Origin: Sphingomonas hankookensis
Lineage (GTDB): Bacteria; Pseudomonadota; Alphaproteobacteria; Sphingomonadales; Sphingomonadaceae
Length of the DNA: 64,000 nucleotides
Assembly (NCBI RefSeq): GCF_028551275.1
Contig: NZ_CP117027.1
Location: 1 to 64,000 of the forward strand
Reading direction: 5' to 3'
Shown: piece after piece, positions 53,380 through 62,268 of the stretch
How positions within the stretch are numbered: the first letter of the stretch is position 1
Layout: each line of letters opens with the position of its first letter
The notes under the pieces: generated by a model
Database searches by the model: none
What the model saw: only the letters and a program-made list of their open reading frames with translations
What the model was told of the DNA's origin: nothing
Translations under genes and position numbers: made by a program

Positions 53380-53940
53380 ATGGCCTTGTTCGGCTATGCA
53401 CGCGTGTCGAGCGACGATCAGGACCTGCGCATCCAGGAAGCGGCGCTGCGCGCGGCGGGGTGCCAGGCGATCCGGTCGGAAAAGAAATCCGCCACCGGCC
53501 GGGCCGGGCGCAGCGAGTTGCAGGTGCTGCTCGACTTCCTGCGCGAGGGCGACACGCTGGTCGTCACCCGGATCGACCGGCTCGCGCGATCGATGAAGGA
53601 TCTGCAGGACATCGTCCACGAGCTGAAGGGGCGGGGGGTGGCGCTGAAGGCGACCGAGCAGCCGATCGATACCGGTACCGCGGCGGGCAAGGCGTTTCTC
53701 GACATGCTGGGCGTGTTCGCCGAGTTCGAGACGAACCTGCGCCGCGAACGCCAGGCGGAAGGGATCGCGGCGGCCAAGGCGCGCGGGGTGTACAAGGGCG
53801 GCAAGCCGCGCATCGACCCGGACGCGGTGCGCGCGCTGGCCGGGCAGGGCATGCGCCCGGCGCATATCGCGCGCGAGCTGGGGATTTCGCGGGGGACGGT
53901 GTACCGGTTCCTGCCGCGGGGGGATCAGGCCTTGTCCTGA
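53380..53940 (+). CDS. Serine recombinase/resolvase
   Basis: This 186-residue protein has the catalytic Ser in GYARVSSDDQDLRIQ (about residue 9-10) and Arg residues in VVTRIDRLARSMKDL. FAEFETNLRRERQAEGI follows, and a C-terminal HTH (MRPAHIARELGISRGTVYRFL). It belongs to the small resolvase/invertase group (Tn3 resolvase, Pin). On a plasmid it would resolve multimers or belong to a transposon; no transposase is adjacent. It is probably intact. Confidence 0.92.
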   Translation: MALFGYARVSSDDQDLRIQEAALRAAGCQAIRSEKKSATGRAGRSELQVLLDFLREGDTLVVTRIDRLARSMKDLQDIVHELKGRGVALKATEQPIDTGTAAGKAFLDMLGVFAEFETNLRRERQAEGIAAAKARGVYKGGKPRIDPDAVRALAGQGMRPAHIARELGISRGTVYRFLPRGDQALS

Positions 53941-53947
53941 TCCAGCG

Positions 53948-56287
53948 CTACCCCGCCAACCGCGCCGCCTCCGCCCGCCCCCGCGCCGGCAGCGGCCCGG
54001 GGCGGCCCAGCAGATAGCCCTGCGCCTCGTCGCAGCCCTGTTCGCGCAGGAAGGCGAGCTGTTCGACCGTCTCCACCCCCTCGGCCAGTACCGGGATGTC
54101 GAGGCTCTCGCCCAGCGTCAGCACCGCGCGGATGATCGCGGCCGACTGGGGCGCGCCGTTCAGCTCGGCCATGAACGAACGGTCGAGCTTGATCTTGTCG
54201 AACGGAAAGGAGCGCAGCGTCGACAGCGACGAATAGCCGGTGCCGAAATCGTCCATCGCCACCGTCACGCCGATCGCCTTCAGCTGGCGCAGGACATGGA
54301 TGGTGCGCACCGGGTCGGTGATCATCGCCGTCTCGGTAATCTCCAGCTCGAGCCGGGCGGGCGACAGGCCGGTGTCGAGCAGCACCTGCTGCACCAGGCG
54401 CGGCAGGTCGACATGGCCGAGCTGGACCGGCGACAGGTTGACCGCGATGCGATGCGGCTCCGCCCAGCTGGCCGCCGTGGTGCAGGCGGTCCGCAGCACC
54501 CATTCGCCGATCGGCAGGATCAGCCCCGACTGTTCGGCCAGCGGGATGAAATGCGCGGGCGACACGCTGCTGCCATCGGCGCGGGTCCAGCGCAGCAGCG
54601 CCTCATAGCCGGTGATCGCCCCGCTCCCGACCGATTCCTGCACCTGCCAGTGCAGCGCCAGTTCGTTGCGGTCGATCGCGGTGCGCAGCTCCTGCACCAT
54701 CTGGCGGCGGACGCGGACCGTCTTGTCCATATGCTCTTCGTAGAAACAGGCATCGACCGCGATCGCCGCCTTGGCGCGGTACATCGCCAGGTCGGCATTG
54801 TTGATCAGCGCCGACAATTCGGTCGCATCGCGCGGCCATAGCGCGACGCCGATGCTCATCCCGCAATTCGCCTCGATCCCGCTCGCCTCGATCATTACCG
54901 GGGCGGTGATCGCATCGCGCAGCCGGTCGATCAGCTGGACGGCGTCGTCGGGTTCGGCGACCGGCATCACCGCGACGAATTCGTCCCCGCCCAGGCGCGC
55001 GATGAACTCGCCGGGCAGCAGCGCCGCCTGCATCCGCTCGGCGATGCGCACCAGCAGCTGGTCGCCGGCGGCATGGCCGTGCATGTCGTTGACTTCCTTG
55101 AACCGGTCGAGGTCGATCGACAGCAGCGCGACGGCACGATGCGGGCTGTCGGCGCCGGTCTGGCGCGCCAGCCATTCGAGGAACGAGGTACGGTTGGGCA
55201 GCCCGGTCAGGCTGTCGTTGCGCGCGAGATGGGCGATGCGGCGCTCCTGCGCGATCCGCGCGCGCAGGTCGCGGATCGAATAGATGGTCTGCGGACAGGC
55301 GCGGCGCTGGTCGAAACGGACCGCGACCTCGACCGGGACGTCGCTGCCGTCCGACGCGACCAGCGTCAGCTGGACGAGCCGGTCGGGGGTGGCGGTGGCG
55401 ATGTCGGCGATCCAGCAGGCGAGCGGCTGCCCGACGATCGCCCCGCCGCCCCCGACCAGCGTGGCGAAGGCGGCGTTGGTGGCGGTGATCGCCCCGTCCT
55501 GCACGATCGCCATGCCGTCGACATTGCTCTCCAGCAGCTCGTGCAGCCGGCGGCGGGTGTCGGCGCGCGCCTGCGAATCGAGGATATAGGTGGCCAGCCC
55601 GGTGCCGATGACGACCGTGCCGACCCCGGCCACCGCGATCGCCATCACGATCGTCGCCGTGCTCGACCCGAATTGCCCGGCGACGGGTGCGAAGGGGGTG
55701 ACGGTCATCGCCGCCATGCCGGTGAAATGCAGCAGCACGATGCTGCCGACCATCAGCGCGGTCGCCCACCACGGCCCGGCGAAGCGCCCGGCGGCACGCG
55801 CCCGGTCGAACGCCAGCACGCCCAGCGCCACCGCGAACAGCACCGACGCCGCGACATAGGCGGGCGACCAGCGCACCAGCCCGTTCGCGACGAACGCCTG
55901 CATCCCGATATAGTGCATCGCGCTGACCGTCAGCCCGAACAGCGCGCCGCCCAGCGCCGCCGACGGCCGCCCGCGCCGGGTGGTGAGGTGCAGCGCGCCG
56001 GCGCTGCCGAGGATGGCGAGCAGCAGCGAGATGCCGGTCAGGCGCGGCTCATAGGCGACCTCGACGCCCGGCTGATAGGCGATCATCGCGATGAAATGGG
56101 TGCACCAGATCGTCGCCCCGGTCGCCGCGCCGCCGAGGAACACCCAGGCGATGCGCGATGCCCGTTCGGCATGGCGGATGCGGTCGAGCAGCCGGATGGT
56201 GATCATCGACCCGACGAGACAGAACCAGGCGGCAAGCCCGACCAGCGCGAGGTTATGCTCTTCGGTCAGGCAGGTAAGGAAGCGCAT
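53948..56287 (-). CDS. MHYT-PAS-GGDEF-EAL c-di-GMP enzyme
   Basis: This 779-residue membrane protein has an N-terminal MHYT sensor of about seven helices with the three motif copies THFIAM, MHYIGM and LHFTGM, which are thought to bind copper and sense a diatomic gas or redox state. A PAS-like segment follows (about 250-345), then GGDEF (ARLGGDEFVAVM, intact) and EAL (GYEALLRW, ELEITETAMI, MDDFGTGYSSLS). Both active sites look complete, so it may make and break c-di-GMP. No RxxD inhibitory site is seen five residues before GGDEF. It may adjust exopolysaccharide or motility output. Confidence 0.92.
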   Translation of the reverse strand: MRFLTCLTEEHNLALVGLAAWFCLVGSMITIRLLDRIRHAERASRIAWVFLGGAATGATIWCTHFIAMIAYQPGVEVAYEPRLTGISLLLAILGSAGALHLTTRRGRPSAALGGALFGLTVSAMHYIGMQAFVANGLVRWSPAYVAASVLFAVALGVLAFDRARAAGRFAGPWWATALMVGSIVLLHFTGMAAMTVTPFAPVAGQFGSSTATIVMAIAVAGVGTVVIGTGLATYILDSQARADTRRRLHELLESNVDGMAIVQDGAITATNAAFATLVGGGGAIVGQPLACWIADIATATPDRLVQLTLVASDGSDVPVEVAVRFDQRRACPQTIYSIRDLRARIAQERRIAHLARNDSLTGLPNRTSFLEWLARQTGADSPHRAVALLSIDLDRFKEVNDMHGHAAGDQLLVRIAERMQAALLPGEFIARLGGDEFVAVMPVAEPDDAVQLIDRLRDAITAPVMIEASGIEANCGMSIGVALWPRDATELSALINNADLAMYRAKAAIAVDACFYEEHMDKTVRVRRQMVQELRTAIDRNELALHWQVQESVGSGAITGYEALLRWTRADGSSVSPAHFIPLAEQSGLILPIGEWVLRTACTTAASWAEPHRIAVNLSPVQLGHVDLPRLVQQVLLDTGLSPARLELEITETAMITDPVRTIHVLRQLKAIGVTVAMDDFGTGYSSLSTLRSFPFDKIKLDRSFMAELNGAPQSAAIIRAVLTLGESLDIPVLAEGVETVEQLAFLREQGCDEAQGYLLGRPGPLPARGRAEAARLAG

Positions 56288-56529
56288 GTGCCGGACTCCG
56301 TTCGACCCGCCGGTACGATTGGGTTTCTAAACGAAATCTTATCGCCATGGGGTATCCGGCCCGAGGGTACGATCGGTACGAAGCCGGAACGGCCGGGAAC
56401 TTTCCCGGCAACGTGCCGCAGCGCAGCATCGATCGGTCCCGGGCGGCGCTAAAGGGCTTGTTGCCGGGCTGTTCGAACGGCTAGGCGGGATATTGCACGG
56501 CAGCGGGCCGGGCGGACGAAGGATAACCC

Positions 56530-57696
56530 ATGAAGATCGCGGTTTTTGGCCTCGGCTATGTCGGCATGTCGAACGCGGTGCTGCTGGCGCAGCACAACGA
56601 AGTCGTCGCGGTCGACATTTCGGAAGAGCGCGTCGCGCTGGTCAACGACCGCAAGTCGCCGATCATCGATGCCGAGCTGGAACGCTTCCTCGTCGAACGC
56701 CCGCTCGACCTGACCGCGACGACCGATGCCGCCGCCGCGCTGGCCGGGGCCGATTACGTCATCGTCGCGACGCCGACCAACTACGATGTCGAGACCGACA
56801 AGTTCAATACCGGATCGGTCGAGGCGGTGATCGCCCGCGCGACGGCGGTGGCGCCCGACGCGACGATCGTCATCAAGTCGACGATTCCCGTCGGCTTCGT
56901 CGACGATGTGCGGGCGCGCCTGTCCGCGCCGAACGTCGTCTTCAGCCCCGAATTCCTGCGCGAGGGCCGGGCGCTCCACGACAATCTCCACCCGTCGCGG
57001 ATCATCGTCGGCGAACGCTCGGAGCGCGCACGGATCTTCGCCGACCTGCTGCTGCAGGGCGCGGAGAAGAAGGATGCGCCGATCCTGTTCACCGACACGC
57101 GCGAGGCGGAGGCGATCAAGCTGTTCGCCAACACCTATCTCGCGATGCGCGTCGCCTTCTTCAACGAACTCGACAGCTATGCCATCGCCGGCGGCATGGA
57201 CACGCGCCAGATCATCGAGGGCGTCGGCCTCGATCCGCGCGTCGGCATGCATTACAACAATCCCAGCTTCGGCTATGGCGGCTATTGCCTGCCCAAGGAT
57301 ACCAAGCAGCTGCTGGCGAACTATTCCGAGGTCCCGCAGAACCTGATCCGCGCGATCGTCGATGCGAACCGCACGCGCAAGGACTTCCTCGCCGACCAGA
57401 TCATCGCGCGCCGTCCGAAGCGGGTCGGCGTCTATCGCCTGACGATGAAGGCGGGTTCCGACAATTTCCGCCAGTCGTCGATCCAGGGAATCATGAAGCG
57501 GGTGAAGGCCAAGGGGATCGAGGTCGTGGTGTACGAACCCTCGCTCCACGAGGACAGCTTCTTCGGGTCGCGGGTGGTCAGGGACCTCGACACGTTCAAG
57601 GCCGAGTGCGACGTCGTCATCGCCAACCGCGCCGCGCCGGAGCTGGCCGATATCGGCAACCGCTTGTTCACGCGCGATATTTTCGGGTCGGATTGA
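56530..57696 (+). CDS. ugd: UDP-glucose 6-dehydrogenase
   Basis: This 388-residue enzyme oxidises UDP-glucose to UDP-glucuronate. The Rossmann motif [16 protein letters not shown] is at the N-terminus and the catalytic Cys is in [15 protein letters not shown] (about residue 257). [24 protein letters not shown] and KSTIPVG are conserved blocks. It stands alone with its own ribosome site (GAAGGATAACCC). It could supply UDP-GlcA for the polysaccharide encoded at 9376-24277, though it is 32 kb away. Confidence 0.92.
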   Translation: MKIAVFGLGYVGMSNAVLLAQHNEVVAVDISEERVALVNDRKSPIIDAELERFLVERPLDLTATTDAAAALAGADYVIVATPTNYDVETDKFNTGSVEAVIARATAVAPDATIVIKSTIPVGFVDDVRARLSAPNVVFSPEFLREGRALHDNLHPSRIIVGERSERARIFADLLLQGAEKKDAPILFTDTREAEAIKLFANTYLAMRVAFFNELDSYAIAGGMDTRQIIEGVGLDPRVGMHYNNPSFGYGGYCLPKDTKQLLANYSEVPQNLIRAIVDANRTRKDFLADQIIARRPKRVGVYRLTMKAGSDNFRQSSIQGIMKRVKAKGIEVVVYEPSLHEDSFFGSRVVRDLDTFKAECDVVIANRAAPELADIGNRLFTRDIFGSD

Positions 57697-57710
57697 GGCG
57701 GGGCGGCGAA

Positions 57711-57842
57711 CTCCTCCCCGGTACGGGGAGGGGAACCAGCGCAGCTGGTGGAGGGGGGCTTCCTGTTCCACCACCGCCAGCGTTGCGGGGCACACCGCCT
57801 CCACCATCCTGCGGATGGTCCCCCTCCCCGTGCCGGGGAGGA
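57711..57842. repeat. GC-rich inverted-repeat block after ugd
   Basis: The segment has outer arms built on CTCCTCCCCGG/CCGGGGAGG and internal complementary pieces (CAGCTGGTGGAGG; CCTCCACCATCC). It can fold into a branched structure. It differs from the GTACCCCCGC family. It lies between convergent ugd and the 57894 gene. Confidence 0.7.
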
Positions 57843-57893
57843 TTGGGGATGCCCCCGCCGCCGCGCCGGGACTATGCGCGGCGGCGAAGCTGG

Positions 57894-58733
57894 TCAGCGG
57901 CGGGTGAGCGCCTTCATCGCGTCGAGTGCGATCTGGCGGCCGACCGTATAGGGTCCGGCTTCGGGAGAGGTCGCGCGGACGAAACCGTGTTCGCCCGCGA
58001 CCCAGGGCATCGGGCGCGCTGCGGGGCGGCCGGCGCTGACGCCGCGCGCCACCACCTGTCCGCTTGCCAGGTCGCGGGCGACGATCCGCCAGCGACCGTC
58101 GTTCATCGCCACGACCTCCAGCGTCCAGTCGGTCTTGCCGAGCAGCGCGCGCGTCTCGAGTGCCTGCACGTTGGTCGTGTCGGCGCCGAGCGCGCCGGTG
58201 CGCAGGATCGCGGTGCGGTCGATCAGCCGCACGCCCGCCCCCGACAGGCCATCGGCGAGGCCGCGTTCCATGTCGAAATCGGCGCCTTCATCGGCCGCCG
58301 CCGCGCGCGCGCCGCTGTCATGGGCGCGGGTGGTGGAGCGCAGTTCCGCCTCGACATGGTGGTCGGCATCGGCATTGGCGGTGGTCAGCGACCCGCGCCG
58401 CCGCAGCGTTTCGCGGACCTCGCCATTGGCGCTGCTGCGGCCGTCGACGGTCAGCGTCGTCACGTCCTCGCGGCCCGTCTCGACCTCGGCGGTCAGCTCG
58501 CGGTTCCACAGCAAGGCGACGCGCGGACGGCCGGCGCGGGCATAGGCGACGGCGAAGCGGTCGATCGTCGCCCGGTCGGGATCGGCGGCGGGCGGCGGCG
58601 CGTCCATCGTCATTGGTTGCCCGGCACGCATCCCCTGTCCGGGGGTGGCCATGGGTTGCTGCCCCTGCCGCCACTGGGCGGCGGCGGGGGTGGCGGCTGC
58701 CGTGACCAGCAGCATCGGGAGCAGCGTGCGCAT
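57894..58733 (-). CDS. Secreted protein of the LpoB-like operon, unknown
   Basis: This 279-residue protein has a signal peptide (MRTLLPMLLVTAAATPAAA). The mature N-terminus is Gln/Met/Pro rich. The body (RFAVAYARAGRPRVALLWNRELTAEV, then DMERGLADGLSGAGVRLIDRTAILRT and VVAMNDGRWRIVARDLASGQVVARG) resembles the CsgG/LpoB-like alpha-beta pattern. It is the last gene of a four-gene run, overlapping the preceding gene by one base (TGATG). I cannot name the family. Confidence 0.6.
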   Translation of the reverse strand: MRTLLPMLLVTAAATPAAAQWRQGQQPMATPGQGMRAGQPMTMDAPPPAADPDRATIDRFAVAYARAGRPRVALLWNRELTAEVETGREDVTTLTVDGRSSANGEVRETLRRRGSLTTANADADHHVEAELRSTTRAHDSGARAAAADEGADFDMERGLADGLSGAGVRLIDRTAILRTGALGADTTNVQALETRALLGKTDWTLEVVAMNDGRWRIVARDLASGQVVARGVSAGRPAARPMPWVAGEHGFVRATSPEAGPYTVGRQIALDAMKALTRR

Positions 58734-59215
58734 CACTGGTCGCTGCGCAGTTCGATCAGGTAATGCGCGACATTGGTCGTCGCCATCGAACGTTCCTGAT
58801 AGGTCGCCATCGACAGCGGCGCGATATGGACGATACGCCACACCGAGGTCGGCTCGGTCGGGGCCTGTCCGGCGTCGAGGAACGACGAGCGGACCGATAC
58901 CGCCAGCGGCGCCTTGGTACAGTTCACCAGACGCGCCATCACCTCCAGCGTGTCGGTCGGCGTACGACGGGCGAACAGCCCCTCGACGATCACCTTCTTC
59001 CACACCCGGTCGTTCATCTGCACGGCATCCAGCGAGACCGGGGTCATCGCGCGCGGTACGTTGGCGACCAGCGCCGCCCCGACCGGCGCCTGCGCCCGCC
59101 GTGCCGCGCCGATCCGGCATTTGAGCGGCCGGTTCTCGCGCGCCGCCACCGGTGCTTCGGGGACTAGCCCCGAAAGCAGGACGGCGGCGGCACATAGAGC
59201 AAGGGCGATCTTCAC
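58733..59215 (-). CDS. YcfL-like periplasmic protein
   Basis: This 160-residue protein has a signal peptide (about 25 residues). The mature part has the immunoglobulin-like pattern 'EVMARLVNCTKAPLAVSVRSSFLDAGQAP..VWRIVHIAPLSMATYQERS..ATNVAHYLIELRS', like YcfL (COG5633), which pairs with LpoB and COG3014 in other bacteria. Its ATG overlaps the end of the upstream TPR gene by 4 bp. Confidence 0.65.
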   Translation of the reverse strand: MKIALALCAAAVLLSGLVPEAPVAARENRPLKCRIGAARRAQAPVGAALVANVPRAMTPVSLDAVQMNDRVWKKVIVEGLFARRTPTDTLEVMARLVNCTKAPLAVSVRSSFLDAGQAPTEPTSVWRIVHIAPLSMATYQERSMATTNVAHYLIELRSDQ

Positions 59216-60615
59216 AGCGTCTGGCTTTCGAGGGCGGCGCGGAACGCCTTGTTCTTTTCGATGGTCGGCCGCTTGCGGGCCTGCGATGCGGCGACGCCGG
59301 CATCCTCACCCACGACGCCCTCGGCATAGACGGCGGGGCGCGAGCGTGCCCAGACGATGCCGCAGCCCTTGGCATCGGCGCGCATCGTCATGCCCTTCGC
59401 CTCGACCGGGCCTTTCTCGCCGGCATAGGCGACGGTGTAGGTCCAGTCGGGCGACGCCGCCCTGGCGGTGCCGACCATGATCCGGTCGGGCAGCCCGTCC
59501 CACGCGCGGACATCGGCCTTGGTCTTCATCGCGCCCGAGAAGAGCGAGAGGGCAAGGCCGGCCATCGCCATGTACCCGCCGCCGTCGCCGCCCATCAGCC
59601 CCTGCGTCATCAGCGCGTTGCCGACGCTGTCGGTGCCTTCCTTCCAGTTCGCCTTGCCGTTCATCAGCCCGTCGAGCGCCCGGCCGCCGCGCGTCGTCGC
59701 CTGATAGGTGACGCTGCTCGCCTCGACCAGCGGCAGCGCGGTCTGTGCCCCGGTGGCGCCATAGGTGATGGTGGCGAGCGTTTCGGGATAGGCCTCGCCC
59801 GCCTGGAACAGCAGCTTCTGCGCCTGCGCGCCGTCGCGTGCCTTGACCGGGCCATTGCCCAGTTCGCCGATGAAGAGGACATTGTCGCCCTCGGCCGGGG
59901 CGGTCAGGCCCTTCTGCGCCTTGGTCGCGAGGTCGAAATATTCTTTGGCGTCGCTGGCGCGGCCCTGGCAGCGCAGGCTCCACCCCTGCAGGTAGTTCAT
60001 CGCCGCGAAGTCGCTCTGAAACTGTTCGGCGTCGGACAGCGTGTCCATCCGCTCCGCCTCGCGGAAGGAGATGCGGGCGTTCTGGTAGTCGCCGTCACGC
60101 AGGTACAGCAGGCCGCGATAATAATAGGCCATGGCGCGCTCGTACGGCTCGCCCTTGAAGTCCTTGTTGGCTTCGTTGTGGAAGATCGAGCGGGCGGCCT
60201 CGGCCTGCTTGTTGTCGCCATAGATCGCCTCGATCCGGGCCAGCGCCTGGTCGAACGCCCAGGCGGCGTCCTTGTAATGGCCGCCTTCGAACGCGGCGAG
60301 GCCGAGGCGCTGGAAGTTCAGCACCGCATTGCGCTCACCCCCGGTGTACAGCGTGCGATAGAGCGGGCGCAGCGCTTCGGTGCGCGCATCGACATAGGCC
60401 GCGATCTGGTCGGGATAGGGGCCGTCGCCATATTGCGCGCGCAGCTGCGCCATGCGGCGTGCCTCCGCCTTCGCGGCGGCCTTCGCCGCCTTGGCCGCTT
60501 CGCGGGCGGCGGCGGGATCGGCCGGCGCGGCGGCGGGTGCGGCATCCTGCAACGGTGCGGCGATGGACGGCGTGGCCAGCGCGATCAGGCTGACGGCGGT
60601 GATGAAACGACGCAT
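59212..60615 (-). CDS. Secreted TPR protein (COG3014-like)
   Basis: This 467-residue protein starts at MRRFITAVSLIALATPSIAAPL with a signal peptide, then an Ala/Lys-rich linker. TPR-like helices follow (about 85-240: FQRLGLAAFEGGHYKDAAWAFDQALARIEAIYGDN, RAMAYYYRGLLYLRDGDYQNARISFREAERMD). The C-terminal region is beta-rich and Gly-rich (about 250-440). The TPR arrangement with 'YYRGLLYLrDGDYqNARisF' is typical of COG3014 proteins found beside LpoB and YcfL. It probably acts at the cell envelope. Confidence 0.72.
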   Translation of the reverse strand: MRRFITAVSLIALATPSIAAPLQDAAPAAAPADPAAAREAAKAAKAAAKAEARRMAQLRAQYGDGPYPDQIAAYVDARTEALRPLYRTLYTGGERNAVLNFQRLGLAAFEGGHYKDAAWAFDQALARIEAIYGDNKQAEAARSIFHNEANKDFKGEPYERAMAYYYRGLLYLRDGDYQNARISFREAERMDTLSDAEQFQSDFAAMNYLQGWSLRCQGRASDAKEYFDLATKAQKGLTAPAEGDNVLFIGELGNGPVKARDGAQAQKLLFQAGEAYPETLATITYGATGAQTALPLVEASSVTYQATTRGGRALDGLMNGKANWKEGTDSVGNALMTQGLMGGDGGGYMAMAGLALSLFSGAMKTKADVRAWDGLPDRIMVGTARAASPDWTYTVAYAGEKGPVEAKGMTMRADAKGCGIVWARSRPAVYAEGVVGEDAGVAASQARKRPTIEKNKAFRAALESQTL

Positions 60616-60639
60616 GATTATCCCCCCGGACATGTGGTT

Positions 60640-61272
60640 TTAACGGTAGAGTACGCCCTCACCCGCGGCGCGCAGGATGACGTAGGGCTGGCTGGTCCAC
60701 GGCAGGTCGCCGGTTTCGAGGTCGACCAGTTCGAACACGATCTGGGTGCGGCGCTGGACCATGCCGGACTTCAGGTCGCGCGAGTCCAGCGAGCTCATCT
60801 TGCCGATCATCTGGTAATCGACGCCCGACACGCCCTGCGTCATGCCGCGGGTGCCGGTGTCGGCGACGCCGGTGCGCTTCAGCTCGCGCTCGCGCATCAC
60901 GATGTCCATCGATTCCCGGCTGACGAAGCGGATCCTGCCCGCCGCCGCCCGGCTGAAGCTGGCGCGCAGCGCGCCGGTCAGCATGTCGCGGTCGATCCGT
61001 TGCGAGCTGTCGTTGTAGAATTTTTCGCTGTCGACCACGATCCGCGGCGGGGTGGTGCCGCCGACGATGTCGGGGCGCGACATCAGTTCGCGCACGACCT
61101 GGTCGGCGAGCATGTCGATGTCGCGCGATTCCAGCCCGACGCCCGAGATCGCCCCGCGACCGGTCGGGTCCAGCTCCATCGCCTGCGTGCCCTTGCGCTG
61201 TGCCGACGCCGTGTCGGTCGGCACCGCCAGCGCCGTCGCGGCCAGCGCCGCGATGATGATCGAACCCCGCAT
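60640..61272 (-). CDS. LpoB/CsgG-like penicillin-binding-protein activator homologue
   Basis: This 210-residue protein starts at MRGSIIIAALAATALA with a signal peptide and no lipobox Cys. The body (DIDMLADQVVRELMSRPDI, PPRIVVDSEKFYNDSSQRIDRDMLTGALRASFSRAA, IRFVSRE, VDYQMIGKMSSLDSRDLKSGMVQRRTQIVFELVDLETG) matches the LpoB alpha/beta fold (COG3417). LpoB stimulates PBP1b, but here a function with the downstream partners is only inferred. It is the first gene of the operon, 24 bp before the TPR gene. Confidence 0.78.
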   Translation of the reverse strand: MRGSIIIAALAATALAVPTDTASAQRKGTQAMELDPTGRGAISGVGLESRDIDMLADQVVRELMSRPDIVGGTTPPRIVVDSEKFYNDSSQRIDRDMLTGALRASFSRAAAGRIRFVSRESMDIVMRERELKRTGVADTGTRGMTQGVSGVDYQMIGKMSSLDSRDLKSGMVQRRTQIVFELVDLETGDLPWTSQPYVILRAAGEGVLYR

Positions 61273-61414
61273 CCTCGTCCCCCAAATGTCGCTGCAGGGG
61301 CGGGATCCTCCCCGATCCCCATGGCCCCCGCCTTGGCGCGCATCATGGCGGCGGCGGCGGGGGTGCGACATACGCCGAACGGGGTAGGGGTGGGGAACGC
61401 CTCACCTCCCTACA

Positions 61415-61499
61415 CGTCACCCCGGACTTGATCCGGGGTCCCGCTTCTTCTTCTGGCGTCGGACAAGAAGCGGGACCCCGGGTCAGGCCCGGGGTGACG
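61415..61499. repeat. GC-rich inverted repeat with CGTCACCCC ends
   Basis: The left arm CGTCACCCCGGACTTGATCC and the right arm ending CCCGGGGTGACG pair, with an inner GGGTCCCGCTTCTT/AAGAAGCGGGACCC stem. It is a second type of repeat related to the short hairpin at 45032-45059. It lies between the LpoB-like gene start and the LuxR-type gene end. Confidence 0.75.
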
Positions 61500-61527
61500 G
61501 GACGAGTGGGGCTTGGGGCGGTCCTAT

Positions 61528-62136
61528 CTACCCCCGCCCCATCCGCGCCAGCAGGGCGACGAGGTCCGACTGGCGCGACACGCCGGTCTTGGCGAAGACG
61601 TGGCGCAGGTGGACGCGCAGCGTCGCCGGGCGGCAGTCGCGCGCCGCCGCCGCCGATTCCAGCGAATGGCCGCCCATCAGCAGCGCGGCCAGCTCCGCCT
61701 CCGCCGGGGTCAGATCGAACGCCTCGCGCCACAAGGGCGTCGCGGGGGCGGGGCGGTGGGTCGGGTCGACCAGCGTCGCGATGGCGACCCCGGCAGGCGC
61801 GTGGAGCAGCCGGGTCGGCCACGGGATCGGCCGCGCGACCAGGATCAGCGTCGCCCCGCTGCCGCCCCGGCGGAAGCGCACCGCCGCCGCCTGTGGCGCG
61901 ACGCGGGCGGTGGCACGCCCGAGGGCGGCGGCGATCCGTGTGCGCTCGCCCGGCAGCAGGCTCCACTCGCCCCCGGCCAGCAGCGCGTCGAACGCCGGTG
62001 TCGCGCGCAGCACCCGGCCATCCTCGCCCAGCAGCGCCGCTGCCTCCGCCCCGTGATCGGCATGGCCCTGCCAATACAGGTCATGCGCCTGTTCCCGCTC
62101 GACCTGCCCCCGCGCGGTCGCCTGCATCGTCGTCAT
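61528..62136 (-). CDS. LuxR-family HTH transcriptional regulator
   Basis: This 202-residue protein starts at MTTMQATARGQVEREQ. The N-terminal sensor-like part (residues 20-130) has no recognised ligand motif. The C-terminal HTH is clear (FDLTPAEAELAALLMGGHSLESAAAARDCRPATLRVHLRHVFAKTGVSRQSDLVALLARMG), the LuxR/FixJ pattern with the conserved 'LT.aE..va'. No receiver is present, so it is a single-domain or PAS-like regulator. It is a monocistronic unit on the minus strand. Confidence 0.8.
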   Translation of the reverse strand: MTTMQATARGQVEREQAHDLYWQGHADHGAEAAALLGEDGRVLRATPAFDALLAGGEWSLLPGERTRIAAALGRATARVAPQAAAVRFRRGGSGATLILVARPIPWPTRLLHAPAGVAIATLVDPTHRPAPATPLWREAFDLTPAEAELAALLMGGHSLESAAAARDCRPATLRVHLRHVFAKTGVSRQSDLVALLARMGRG

Positions 62137-62268
62137 GTCGGTTCCCCCGAACCTGTTGCCCCTGTGTCGGGGGGTAGCAGCGGGGCGGGGGGCGACGCGG
62201 GCGGCAAGGTGTCGCAAAGCGTCGCATCCTGTGGCGCGGGCGGCAGTCGCGCCGTGAATTCAACCGCT

